The notes below the pieces were generated by a model, which did no database searches, was not told the origin of the DNA, and was given only the letters and a program-made list of their open reading frames with translations. Source: Lates calcarifer (taxonomy: Eukaryota > Chordata > Actinopteri > Centropomidae). Taken from it: DNA of 64,000 nt. This document shows, piece after piece, positions 54,056-64,000 of this stretch. The stretch spans positions 21,577,336 to 21,641,335 of the forward strand of contig NC_066849.1 in the NCBI RefSeq assembly GCF_001640805.2, written 5' to 3'. Position 1 is the stretch's first letter; each line of letters opens with the position of its first letter. Both the position numbers and the translations under genes were made by a program.

Positions 54056-56777
54056 GTGAGGAGAGCGCAAGGGCAGGTCAGTGATGGAGAGATGATGGAG
54101 GATAAACAGATGGGTAACCACCAGTAGGTGATTATCAGGCTGCACGTAGTCATTTAGATACAAACGACAAGGAATATCTAAATGCTGTGGGTCAAAAATG
54201 TGAGTACTGGAGAAAGTAAATTATTAAAAAGTAAAGTTATTTAAAATGATAGGAGACTGAGGGTCAGAAAAATATATTTTGTATTTATCATTACATAATT
54301 TTTTTCTCAAGGGAAAAACACAGATACATATTTTACACTCTACAGAAATGTTTAGAAATACTGCTGGGAGGCTAAATTTGCACAGTTATTATTTCTTTGC
54401 GATTAATGTGTGATAGAAGTCTGACTATCTCATGGCTGCACAGAGGGGGAAGTTTGAACCAGTGTGAAGTGCGGAACCGTAACAGCTTGAAGCAAAGATT
54501 TTTTGTTAATTTGTTTTTATTCATTTATTATATTCAAGCCAACATTTGATTTATATTTTGCTATTTAATTTGAAGTAGGACTCCTATGTGTTATTTTAAA
54601 GACTGGAGTTAGCTGTGGTTACTTAATTAACAAAGTCTTATCCTGATCAAGATACAAGAGAGACCTTTGAGCAAATTACATGTACATAACAAGAAGAAAA
54701 TACAATAAGAGAAGAAAGTCATCACAAGCAGACACAATAATTAAAACATTCACAAATATTTTAAAAAAAATCTAAGTAGAAATTACTGCAAACATCCCTC
54801 AGAGGAATGACTGTCTCTAACTTTAATTTGTTTTGCATTAATAAGATGCATAGCACCAGAGACCTGTCTGTCTTTGTAACTGAAGGCAAAATGTGAAATT
54901 CTTAATTATAAAATAATAACTGTCAAGACATATTTTGAATTGTGTCATAAATAAATATTGTTGATTAAATATTCTATCAAAGAAAGACTAAAATGAGAAG
55001 TATACTGTAGAACATGTTGTTTATATACTTGTTTATATGAATCACCAAATATCCCTCACATTTTTAAACCCTAGAATCACAAAGACCTTTACTTGCCTCT
55101 TACATAATGTATTAAATCTCTTTACCTACTCCTGGGGGATAGTCTCAGTATAATATGATTATGTCCAAATGTCTAATTCCTGTTCCCATGTTTCTCTCAG
55201 GGTAAGAGGGGGGTCAGGTGTGCAGCTCCATTGCGGAGGACAGCGTATCAGCGTTACAGCAGAGCAGTCGAGCCAAGCACACTAGCTAAGAGCATTCTGC
55301 AGGGTAAAGTTTAATTAACATCTTCTTTCTCATTAACCTACCTCTTTTCTCCCAGACTGTGATAGAAAGTACAGTTTTTTTTCCAGTAGATCGGTTGAAA
55401 GCTTTAAAGTTAACATATGTATTTAATTTGTTGCTTTTAATGCGTTGCATTTGTTAGAATTCATGGAAGATCACTGATCATAAACAGTACTAGTGATATT
55501 GTACACGTGTATTGTGTATACATTTATATGTACATATGTAGATATGTTGTAATTGTACCCATATTTACAGAGCTTGGATGTCATGACCTAATATTACAGA
55601 CACTTAATTTATCTAGACCTGATCATTGTGGCTTCACTATTTCACAACAGGCCATTACTGTAATACATAGTGCGTATTAATACCTGCTGGCTTCCACTCA
55701 ACTCCTGCTGGAAGCTTTGTCTTCTTTATAGCCCTCTCAGCCTCCCTGTGCTCTCAGTAAAGCAAAACTGACACCGCTAACCGACTGCATAATTAAAATA
55801 ATAAACAACAAAGTACTCAAACATAAACACAACAATTAATTGCTTGGAGATACTTCATAATTTGTTAATAAATTAAATAAATGAGTATATAACAGCAGCA
55901 TGTGGCTTTGCTCCCATGTTCAGGGCTGAAACCGGTGGTGCCCCTGGAAGAAGACACCTCCCGCTGGTCCAAGCAGGCACAGCACGATCAGGCTCACTTC
56001 ACGTGCCCGTCCGTGAGTGCACGGATGAGGAAGAGACGAGCCTTCGCAGACAAGGAGCTGGAGAACGTGATGCTGGAGCGAGAGCTGAGACAGAGAGAGC
56101 TGCAGAGCGACCTCTCCTTCTCCTCCTCAGCCCTCGTCCCCGTGCTTCACCCTCCACCCCTGTCCGTCTCCCCCGGCTTCCACTGCTGCCCTCTCAGCAA
56201 GGCCCCCGCTGCTGCAGGGACATCCAGCTATGTGCCGGTGTATAAATATAAGCCTCTGTATGACTGTGATTTCCAGCTCTATCAGTTGTTCCAGCTAAAG
56301 AGCAGATCTTCAGCAGAATGCGACTATAATGACTTTTTATGCCGGAGCTCAGAGCAAGCCAGGGGGGATGAAGAGGTGCACAATGGATGGAAGATCTCTG
56401 AGAAGAAAGACCAACCAGAGATGACACCTCTACCATCGCAACAAGGACTGAAAAATCATGCCAACACAGGTCTGTCAGGGCTAGAACCTGTCAAATCTCC
56501 TTCAAAACCAGCAGAAATAATGCACTCAAATGGCCCTTCAGCCATCACACACTCTTTGTTTAGATCAGATCAGGGTTTCCTGGGCGGATCAGACGTCAGC
56601 ACAACCAGCAGGACTTTTGATCCCAGACCCCTAACAGCTAAGGCTTGGAGCATGGACACTTCTGCCGCCCAGGCAGGTCCACGTGCCGACTCTGTCAAGA
56701 GCCCTCATGGCAGCTCAGTCAGGACTCCTGTTGTGAGGCCATTACCCTTCTCTGTAGAGGCTCTGCTGAGGGCCTGA
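53693..56777 (+). CDS. dmrt2b: Dmrt2-family DM-domain transcription factor, probably dmrt2b (3 coding exons, 2 introns)
   Basis: Nuclear DNA-binding regulator of the doublesex/mab-3 family. Seen: exons 53693-54055, 55201-55303 and 55924-56777 join in phase to a 439-residue protein ending at TGA 56775-56777. The DM zinc module lies at residues ~66-120, starting [20 protein letters not shown], with all expected ligands (C69, C72, H75, C80, H84, C88, C93, C95, C98). A second Dmrt2 signature, [20 protein letters not shown], is at ~189-208, preceded by LAKSIL at ~149-154. Known: vertebrate Dmrt2 proteins share exactly these two blocks; teleosts carry dmrt2a (terra) and dmrt2b, with roles in somite, muscle and left-right patterning. 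The 2b assignment is inferred from the short N-terminus, RCACCLL in place of the QCANCLL typical of Dmrt2a/DMRT2, and a divergent C-terminal half. An in-frame TAG at 53690-53692 abuts the ATG, which supports this start unless an unseen 5' exon exists. No neighbouring dmrt1 or dmrt3 is seen, as expected for a paralog outside the dmrt1-dmrt3-dmrt2a cluster. Confidence 0.9.
54056..55200 (+). other. dmrt2b: dmrt2b intron 1
   Basis: A 1,145-bp AT-rich GT-AG intron (GTGAGG...CTCTCAG); 21 bp shorter if the second donor at 54077 is used. Apart from A/T-rich runs I see no repeat or embedded gene in it. Confidence 0.8.
55201..55303 (+). CDS. dmrt2b: dmrt2b coding exon 2
   Basis: A 103-bp exon between acceptor TTTCTCTCAG (ending 55200) and donor G|GTAAAG (55304). 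It encodes [20 protein letters not shown] and continues to TLAKSILQ, ending one base into a Gly codon (phase 1). The YQR...LAKSIL pattern is conserved in Dmrt2 proteins (YQRQ...LLAKSILEG in mammals), which confirms frame and boundaries. It is too short to stand out as an open frame and was placed from splice sites plus family similarity. Confidence 0.88.
55304..55923 (+). other. dmrt2b: dmrt2b intron 2
   Basis: A 620-bp GT-AG intron (GTAAAG...GTTCAG), phase 1, AT-rich. The open frame of exon 3 runs back a few codons into it (from ATG at 55902), but exon phase and family similarity place the exon start at 55924. Confidence 0.82.
55924..56777 (+). CDS. dmrt2b: dmrt2b coding exon 3 (Dmrt2 motif and divergent C-terminus)
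   Basis: Starts after acceptor CTCCCATGTTCAG (ending 55923). GG completes the Gly codon split from exon 2, giving [15 protein letters not shown]. It encodes the Dmrt2-specific basic/helical block [20 protein letters not shown], then a proline- and serine-rich segment, a tyrosine-rich stretch ([20 protein letters not shown]), and a low-conservation tail ending [17 protein letters not shown] is at 56775-56777. The short tail motif FSVEALLR resembles the kind of terminal peptide kept in some Dmrt2 proteins, but I cannot verify that. Confidence 0.9.
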
Positions 56778-56977
56778 CAGGCAAATGGAAAATGGTGGTG
56801 AGCACTTTGTTTATGTGTGTGGACCAAGAATTGCAGTTGAGAATATGAATATAAAAATGGCAGGTTGCATTACTGGACAAGAGCCAGTTGCTATAAAGTG
56901 GAAAAATATTTAAAAACAATTTCCAGTTTGTATTTTAAATTTTTCATAAAAGTGTATTTTACTACATTTTCAATATC

Positions 56978-56983
56978 ATTAAA
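56978..56983 (+). terminator. possible dmrt2b polyadenylation signal (ATTAAA)
   Basis: The variant hexamer ATTAAA lies about 200 bp past the stop codon in very AT-rich DNA. I saw no canonical AATAAA close to the stop, so this is a guess at a short 3' UTR. A longer UTR is equally possible. Confidence 0.2.
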
Positions 56984-59900
56984 AATATAACAAAAATATA
57001 TATGTACTTGAATACTTGCCCACATTGAGCAAATTCTGTTCAAATATATACTTTAAAAATGTAATGTTTTTTATAGTCCTCTGTTTTCAGAGTGGTGACA
57101 TTGTATTGAACCACTTTGATCCTTTCACATTAATCATATCTTATTCTCTTTTCCTGAAGAAGAAATATATAGTACATCCATAAAGCAAAATTGATGAAAA
57201 AGTCAAGTAGTGTTTGAACTTGTACCCGTTTCTTACTTTACACTTTGATTCTAAAATCAAAGTGTAGTTGTGGCTAACTGATCTCTGAGCTGCTCTTGGG
57301 CACTGCAGTGTCAAAACAAACCAGGTGCTGCTCAGAAATCTCTTTTAAACTTGTAAGAAAACTAACAATGAAAGGAGGAACATGAGGTGAAGCATGTGGT
57401 TTGCCATGAAGACAGTTAAAAAGAGCAAAGCTTTTCCAAAAATGTCTCTGCAATAGCACAGAAAGGGTTGACAGTGGAACTATCCAAGTCTGATTTTTCT
57501 ACATCTGTTGTCTTCTTTTTACCAAGTGAGAAATATGTATTAATTATTTATTGGTATTTCATAAGCTCTATTGTTCTCCAAATGTAAGCCATTTTGGCAG
57601 AGTGTAGTCTATCATTATGACTGTATAACCTAAACCCCACTGATCATATGGCATACTGTTTAATATTTAATACAGTATCTTTTCATCAAACGGGAAAGAT
57701 GGGAAATATTCAGCAAAGGGTGAATGGTAGGGTGCCAGCGTTGCCTAGGCAACATTGTTCTTTATTGTATGCTGAGCCTGACGCCGGTCGAGTTTGTTTG
57801 AACACGCATTTGATCTATATCCACTTTCTACTTCTTCTCTCCTCTGTTTTTTTTGTTCTGTGCTGTAATCTTGCAAAGATGGAGGTCAGATACTTTTGAC
57901 AACTCTGGACCTTGTGGCGTCAACACGGAGGCGATAGCGCACTGCTCCGTGTCTGTTTGTGTGTACCAGCATATCAGAATGCCTTTCTCCCTGTCCTTTC
58001 ACAGACAGAGAGGGGAGATTGGTACAAAGGAAGATGAGGTTGTGAGCATGAAAAAAATGAATGTGTGCCATTGTGTTTTACTCTACGCTATCTGCACCAT
58101 TTTCACAATATTAAAACCTCTTCCTTGCAGAGAGTGCAAATTGCCATTTTCACTATGATGACAAAAAGATAAGCATCAATCACAAAGGGGTGATAATGAC
58201 TTCTGTGAAGAATAACACAGAGGATATAAATCAATTTCCCCCCCGGCAAAGCTAGAAAAGCTAATTTATCCAGTTCCCCCATGTTTCATTCTGGGGTGTC
58301 CTTAGACGAGGTGTGTAGCAACCCTGCTCTGAAGTGCCACTCACGTTCCACCATTCTTGTTAGGACTGTGCCAGGGACAGACAGATTAGCTTTATTGTTC
58401 TGTGCTCTTTGGAAAGGTCTGATTCGATCTACAATCGCCAGTTTATTAACATTTTCCTTTGTGGGCTGGGGGAGGAGAGGGGAGAGAAGGAGAGTGTGTG
58501 TGGGGTGATTGGATTCAGGCCAGTGTGCTGACAAAGCAGTTTCAACAGGTTGAAACATGTTTTTGGATTTGTAACAGCCCAAACCCTTCTCCTTTCCCCA
58601 CCCCTCTGCCTTTTGTCGCCCACCTCTGGCTCTCCTGCTGTTCATTCTCTGGTTGTTCCTCATTTCCATTTCAGCAGGATTGATTTCAGTCTGTTCAAGG
58701 TAGAAAAGCTTTGCTTTGGCGTTTCCCTGTAACTCTGATCTCAATATTTTCATCATATGAGTCGCAGTAGTGACAGGAAAGAATGGGATAAAATAGAAGA
58801 GCTGGAGAGAGCTGGTGGGTGGGGGAGAGGTATGACAAAGAGCTAGCCCAACTCAAAACTCTTTTTGTTCTCCGCCACCCTGTTATTTCAGTCTAGGAGG
58901 TCCTCTTTTCCTCTTTCCCTTCCTCTGCCAATAGCCAAGCACTCTAGTCTTTACACATACACCATAGCCCTGTTTCTGGCCTAGCATGAAGCCATCATAC
59001 TACAGCTGTATGGTACAGAACTATCAAAATGATCTTTGTTTTCCCATTGCCTTCATTTCCTTTACCACGCTGCCGTGTTTACACTAGCTGTGTGCAAAAG
59101 GGAGCGTGCAGGGAAGGTAAATTCTCATTCAAGGGAGTTTTTCAGACGACTCCAACCACAGTTCAAGTCCTGACTGAAGAACCCAGACCCCTCCACTTGG
59201 TATGATCAGTTAGCTCTCCCCTTGGACAGATCATCAGCAACATTTAGCATCAGGGTTCAGTGGAAAGCCTTTGATCGTCCTGCCAGCTCTCCTCATTACA
59301 GACTGAGAATGGACTAAAAGCATATGTCTTGGTGTGGCGAGATCATTTCCCCTGGCACTTCTAAGAGAGGTGGTATCTGAATTTAATAGTGATGTTATCT
59401 GATGTTTGGACAGTGAAAGGAACTCTTCAGGTTGATGCAGACACACAGAGTTTGAATAGATAGAGACAGCACACCTGCACAAATTATTTTTTAATGATGA
59501 TAATAATGTTTAGTTGGTCAAGAAACTGAAACTGCACTTGTTTGAAGACAAGTTGTCATAGTTGTTATGTCTCCTTTAACATTACAATTTATTGTAATAC
59601 ATTAAAATTTATTGTATGTTAAATGCCCCAAAACCTCCTATTTGTTTGCATACTACTCATTTGTCATAAAATGTTGGGATAAGGTACATTTTTGTGATTA
59701 TAAGTCAATGATGAATTTAAATTTAAGTCCACACCATGTCCATAGCATATTCAAGGTGTTCTGGTGTTCTGCCATTACAATCCAAGATTGTACTGATGTA
59801 TTGTAGTGATGATTCCTACAGTACATTTACATGATTTTGTGTGGTTTTGGTGTGTCTGTTGAGCTGCAGGTGAGCTGTTATAAATTGTTGCTTTGACTGA

Positions 59901-60225
59901 TTGTTTGGGCAAATCCTGGTTGGTGATTGGTGATTGCTACAAGGTTTTATTTCCTGGGATTTTTTAGTTCTAAGACCTATGTTTGGTGTGCTGAGGGATG
60001 TTATTGTTAAACTCCAGGCAGTATTCTTTCTATTTATTTCACCAACTATCTGCAACATTGCGTATCGGGGTTCATGGCAGAGGGCTTGATCTGTCTGCCA
60101 ACTTGCCACGCACTTTGGATTCTCTCCTGTCCCACCCTGCCCTGCAACAGCCCTGCATGCTCTTTGGTGTTTGATAGCCAAGTCTGACTCTAAGATACTG
60201 GTGTAAGGTTACACTGCTGCTGTGA
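56984..60225. other. 3' flank of dmrt2b, no recognisable gene
   Basis: AT-rich just after the gene, then mixed sequence. The 156-codon - strand frame at 58286-58756 is polar but has no family resemblance. Part of this may be dmrt2b 3' UTR. Confidence 0.55.
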
Positions 60226-60243
60226 GTGTGTGTGTGTGTGTGT
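60226..60243. repeat. (TG)n microsatellite
   Basis: About 9 TG units just left of the TGGGGAC repeat pair. Confidence 0.88.
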
Positions 60244-60279
60244 ACACATTTGTGTTACCTCTCTGGTACCTTTTCCAGG

Positions 60280-60473
60280 ATAAACACCAACCTTTTCAGA
60301 ACCAGCGGTCCTAACGGGGACCAAAGCCTGGTCATAATGAGACAAAACATTGTTTCTGAGGTCCTGGTTAAAGTTAGGCATGAACTGGGTATGGTTAAGG
60401 TTAGGGTGTGGGTTCGCCTGTCCACAATGAATGGAAATCAATGCAATGTCGTGACAAAGATAGCTGTACAAAC

Positions 60474-60511
<38 letters not shown>

Positions 60512-60740
60512 CCAGGTATTACTCATGTTGTGGGGACCTATATAAGTTATGGGGACTTGTTTTCCTTATGGGGACAAAAAGCAAGCCCTCATAAGGTAAA
60601 TCAATAAAATTTAAGGAGAGAATGTGTTTTAAGATTAGGGTTAGTGTTAGGCAAGTAGTAGTTATGGTTAATCCAGGAAATGAACATTAGATGATGTTAT
60701 GTCCCCTGAAGTCATGGAAACAAGACTGTGTGTGTGTTTA
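60280..60740. repeat. microsatellite-linked TGGGGAC repeat pair flanking (TG)n
   Basis: The left half (60300-60470) carries AACGGGGACCAAAGCCTGG, GGTTAAGGTTAGGGTGTGGG and CACAATGAATGGAAATCAAT. A (TG)n array follows at 60475-60509. The right half runs from TTTCCAGGTATTACTCATG through TATGGGGACAAAAAGCAAG to GAAGTCATGGAAACAAGAC. This arrangement is one I recognise as abundant in teleost genomes. The open frame at 60226-60594 is a by-product of this repeat. Confidence 0.75.
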
Positions 60741-63385
60741 AGACGTGGGTACAGCAGTCTTGCTTTGCTTTATGGATACAGACCAGTAATGAAAGCATCT
60801 TCGGTGTGGCATTGCCTCAGTTAACACACAATCATTTCAGTGCCATTCAATGAAAATGCAAGTATACATTAATAAAAGTAAAAATTGCTGTTTTGGCATG
60901 ACTAAGGCACAGCTGGAGCCAAAGAGTAAAAAATGTGCTTTCACCTCTTTTTGAAATGCCAACGTTTAATCATACTGACCCCAGCCCACGATGTAATTTA
61001 TTTAGACAGTTGAAAACAATGCCAAGGATCATCCGTCAGGGTTTTGTCCAAGTTTGACAGTGATATCTGAGAGATGCTTGTGTAATAAATTTTAATCCTC
61101 AGTGATCAAATCTTTGCAAGTTTTTAAGGTCTGGAGCACAGAGTGAAGATATATATAGGTCGCTGCAAGTGTCAGACCAGAGGTGATTAAGACCTGAAAT
61201 ATCTTATATGAGGGATGGATGGACAGACAAACAAACAAGAAGCAATCAATAGATCATACCACCAGACAACCTTGTTAAATATGTCTGCACAGTACAGACA
61301 GATTTTGGGCAGTGCAGGCCAGACTGTGCTCTAAAGTCAAGGATGATTCACAAAAAAACGGGTACAAACAAACACAATCAAAAACCCATGTTTGTTTTCA
61401 CTGGATAAAGATGAGTATCATGTTTAAACAGATAGATTTTAACTGTATTTTTGCTTTATGTTTGTTATGTTGTCTGAAATGACCTGTTCTCTTTCTAACA
61501 TATGAGCTATTTTGAGGTAACATACACTATCTGTCCCAGTTGTTCCATAAATTCACAGCGATACCCATCAGAGCTAATAGAAACAACAAGCCTTTAATAG
61601 AGAACAAGCGTCTGGTCTGCCCTCTGACAGAGACATTCCTAATTGACTGTAGTTGGGTTCCCGTCTGACCACCGCCACCCTTCATTTAACAGAAGAACAA
61701 ACACACCAGCTCCAGCTTGCTTGAAAAGACAGCCCTGTGTGTAACCAAGCCTGCCGTGGTTGGACTAGAAATTTCACAGCTTTAAAAACATCTTTGAAAC
61801 AGGCAGGGTAGAGTTCTCTCCCGCACCTCCCCACTTACCCCTATCCTGTACTATTTGGGTTTTTCCATACACTGGTGTGTGTGTGTATTTGTGTGCCTGC
61901 ATGTGTGTGGAGCTGCCCTGTCGCTATTCCAGCAGCCTTGGGGACGACCAAGGGTGTCCGCGGCTGCAGCTGTGTTGCGATCCAGTTACCGTCACATGGT
62001 GCCGCTTGGCCGCTGAAGAACTACCTCTGCAATATTAGAAACCAAGTCAAACCACAAGACCGCGCTTTTCTCTCACCTCTCTCTCTCGATCGCTGTCTCT
62101 CCCTCCAGAAAACATTATAGTGTTGAAGCGTTGAAGTGTCGAAACAACAGCCTGCATCAACTTTGTGTAACCGTAACATCAAAACAAAAGTTAATATGTT
62201 GTCCCTTTTAAGCTGTATTACACTGAAAAATCTGTCTTTCTGATATCAAGTCAAAACAAAACCTTTACTGTGTGGGTTGGTGTTGATCTTGTCATCTCTT
62301 GCCAGTTGCCATCTGTTAAACACTTGTTGGACTTTTTTTAACCTGTTGCTTCTCATTAACATGCTTTCTCAGTGCTTCTCTCTCTCATCAGTAACCATCT
62401 TTCCCCTTCTTCACTACAAAGAATGAACCACTTTCGCAGATGTGGAGGCAAACAGAGACAGGGGACGAGGTGAACAGTCCAATCTCTTTCATCAGATATG
62501 GTTATTTAGCATATAAATACATTCGTAATGCAGGTTATAAATGTCAGCACTTTCTTGGAAAATGTTAAAAAGCTTCTAGCTGTGATCAGCTCTGCACAGC
62601 TTTAGTATAACCTTCACAAGCTTTGTACCCCAGCCTCAGAGCTCTCACCTTTATAAGCTAAAACCAGCACATGCCGGGCAAGTTCAGGAACTTTATAGAC
62701 CGAGGGTGGCAGCGAAAACATTAGTGCAAAAACAACTCAGGCTGCCTGACCATTAAAGAAGTATTTACCCAGCTTGGTTCTGATTTTATTCTATAGAAAA
62801 TTCTGCAAACCCAAACTCAAACAATCCCCTTGACCACATTCTGACTCCTGGTAATCTGATCCAACCTGATGTTATTCATGTCCTGATCTCTACACCCCCT
62901 GTATGCTAACATATTGGCACCCTCTTACAAGTGATTGATTATCCCTGAGGCCTAAAATGCAAAGACAGTGGAGTTTAATGACATATAAAACCATGTTTTC
63001 ATGTCAGGTTCACAGACCTTTTAACAATAACAGCTGGCATAGGCAGAGTGCTGGGAAGGAAAAGTGTGGGCAAGCTGAGATGTCGTGATAGCAGGAACCC
63101 TGTAGTTCTCTGTAACCCATAACTGTGATACAACCTGCCAAGATCAGCAACATGTTTTAAAGCATTTTACTTTCCCTTTTAGTCAAGAGAGATTATACTC
63201 ACAGACAAACCCTTTGGCCATGCCAGTGCCAAAACCAAGAGATCAAAAACACAGAGGGGTAGAAGATGACATACAATTAGGAGTAATAGCCTTCACAATA
63301 TAAATAGTGTCAGTAAAAAGATGTTATTATACATCTCCAGTTTCATCAGAGCACATGTTAAAGCCATTTATAGGGAACAAAGAGT
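60741..63385. other. non-coding stretch, no recognisable gene
   Basis: A TG-rich patch lies near 61.88 kb and CT runs near 62.08 kb. Otherwise nothing stands out. Confidence 0.55.
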
Positions 63386-63603
63386 CTATTTCAGGTTGGT
63401 GTTCTGACTGGTGATGGAAGCGATGCGGGATGAATCTTCCAGTTCAACTCTGTCAGTATTGGTTATGAGGTGTTTGCTGCTCCTTCCCTTGAATACAGAC
63501 ATTTGTCCTGCTTTTGACAGACGACCTTGACAGATCCTGATCCTGTCTGCTTTGCTCCCTCTGAGCTGAATACAGCTCATTTTACAAATTCTCTGAGAGA
63601 TCT
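63386..63603 (-). CDS. weak candidate terminal coding exon, unidentified
   Basis: On the - strand a 218-nt segment follows a good acceptor (TTTTCCTCCCAG ending at 63604) and stays open to TAG at 63386. It encodes ISQRICKMSCIQLRGSKADR, then KGRSSKHLITNTDRVELEDS and ends SQNTNLK. The composition is polar, Ser/Arg/Lys-rich and not low-complexity, as expected of a cytoplasmic C-terminal tail. I recognise no family. No partner exon is visible before the window ends, and no AATAAA follows the stop. It could be chance. Confidence 0.2.
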
Positions 63604-64000
63604 CTGGGAGGAAAACATTCACATAAAACATCATCTTCTACTCTAATGCAGCATGATTAAGTGATATGAGCAGAAAGTTGAGTAGATGCTAGAATATGGC
63701 CTGAATACTGGAAGATTTTCGGACATGCTACCCAAATGTTTTAGTGCTAAAACTGAACTGCAAAACTACAATCACTGTAGTTTAGCTGGACATTTATGTG
63801 CGGCTCCATGCTGCAGTTGACTGGCCTTTTTTAAATTTACATGACATTATAAATCTGTACTGGAGATATGACCTGAGTAACTACTAGAGGTGGGCATACA
63901 TTGAGCCTGCTGTACATATAACATATAGCGATAGGGGCTGATGGAAGAGCAGACAGAGATTGTTCCTTATACTCTTGACTGCATGGCTGCATTCAACTAT

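Noticed and set aside
53687..54163. 158- and 150-codon open frames antisense to dmrt2b exon 1
   Set aside because: Shadows of the GC-rich DM-domain exon; no family resemblance.
60226..60594. 122-codon frame with Cys-Val repeats
   Set aside because: Translation of (TG)n arrays and the repeat pair around them.
1..64000. Bacterial-type systems (operons, CRISPR, phage)
   Set aside because: The window is vertebrate nuclear DNA; no such arrays or gene clusters are present.

Overview
The window looks like nuclear DNA of a teleost fish, most likely a spiny-rayed (percomorph) species. It is AT-leaning and intron-containing. It is dense in dinucleotide and tetranucleotide microsatellites, and it carries several interspersed repeats that I recognise from percomorph genomes. 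No bacterial operon, phage, CRISPR array, rRNA or convincing tRNA gene was seen.

Only one intact protein-coding gene could be supported: a three-exon DM-domain transcription factor on the + strand (coding exons 53693-54055, 55201-55303, 55924-56777). It belongs to the Dmrt2 family and is best read as dmrt2b, the teleost-specific paralog of dmrt2a/terra. The splice phases join into one open frame of 439 codons plus stop. A second in-frame donor 21 bp further into exon 1 would give 446 codons. The start codon directly follows an in-frame stop. Exon 1 is markedly more GC- and CpG-rich than its surroundings.

The 53 kb upstream is gene-poor and holds no recognisable exon. It contains: purine- and pyrimidine-rich tracts; a near-perfect hairpin at 13.44 kb; a GATA array beside a tRNA-like (SINE-type) repeat and a second repeat at 19.2-19.65 kb; a 'TGGGGACC / CCCTAA-like' repeat at 18.2 kb; diverged interspersed repeats at 31.05, 32.28, 37.5, 37.8, 42.5 and 48.0 kb; a broken piggyBac transposase fossil on the - strand at 39.93-41.23 kb; and a 239-bp internally deleted Tc1/mariner-type element at 45.03-45.27 kb.

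The 7 kb downstream of dmrt2b holds another TGGGGACC-type repeat pair around a (TG)n array at 60.2-60.7 kb. It also holds one weak candidate coding exon on the - strand at 63.4-63.6 kb. The overall picture is an isolated developmental regulator in a repeat-studded desert, where upstream distal enhancers would be expected but cannot be recognised without cross-species alignment. I found nothing that amounts to a new biological system. The most useful leads are the dmrt2b structural oddities, the piggyBac fossil, the hairpin, and the candidate exon near the right edge.
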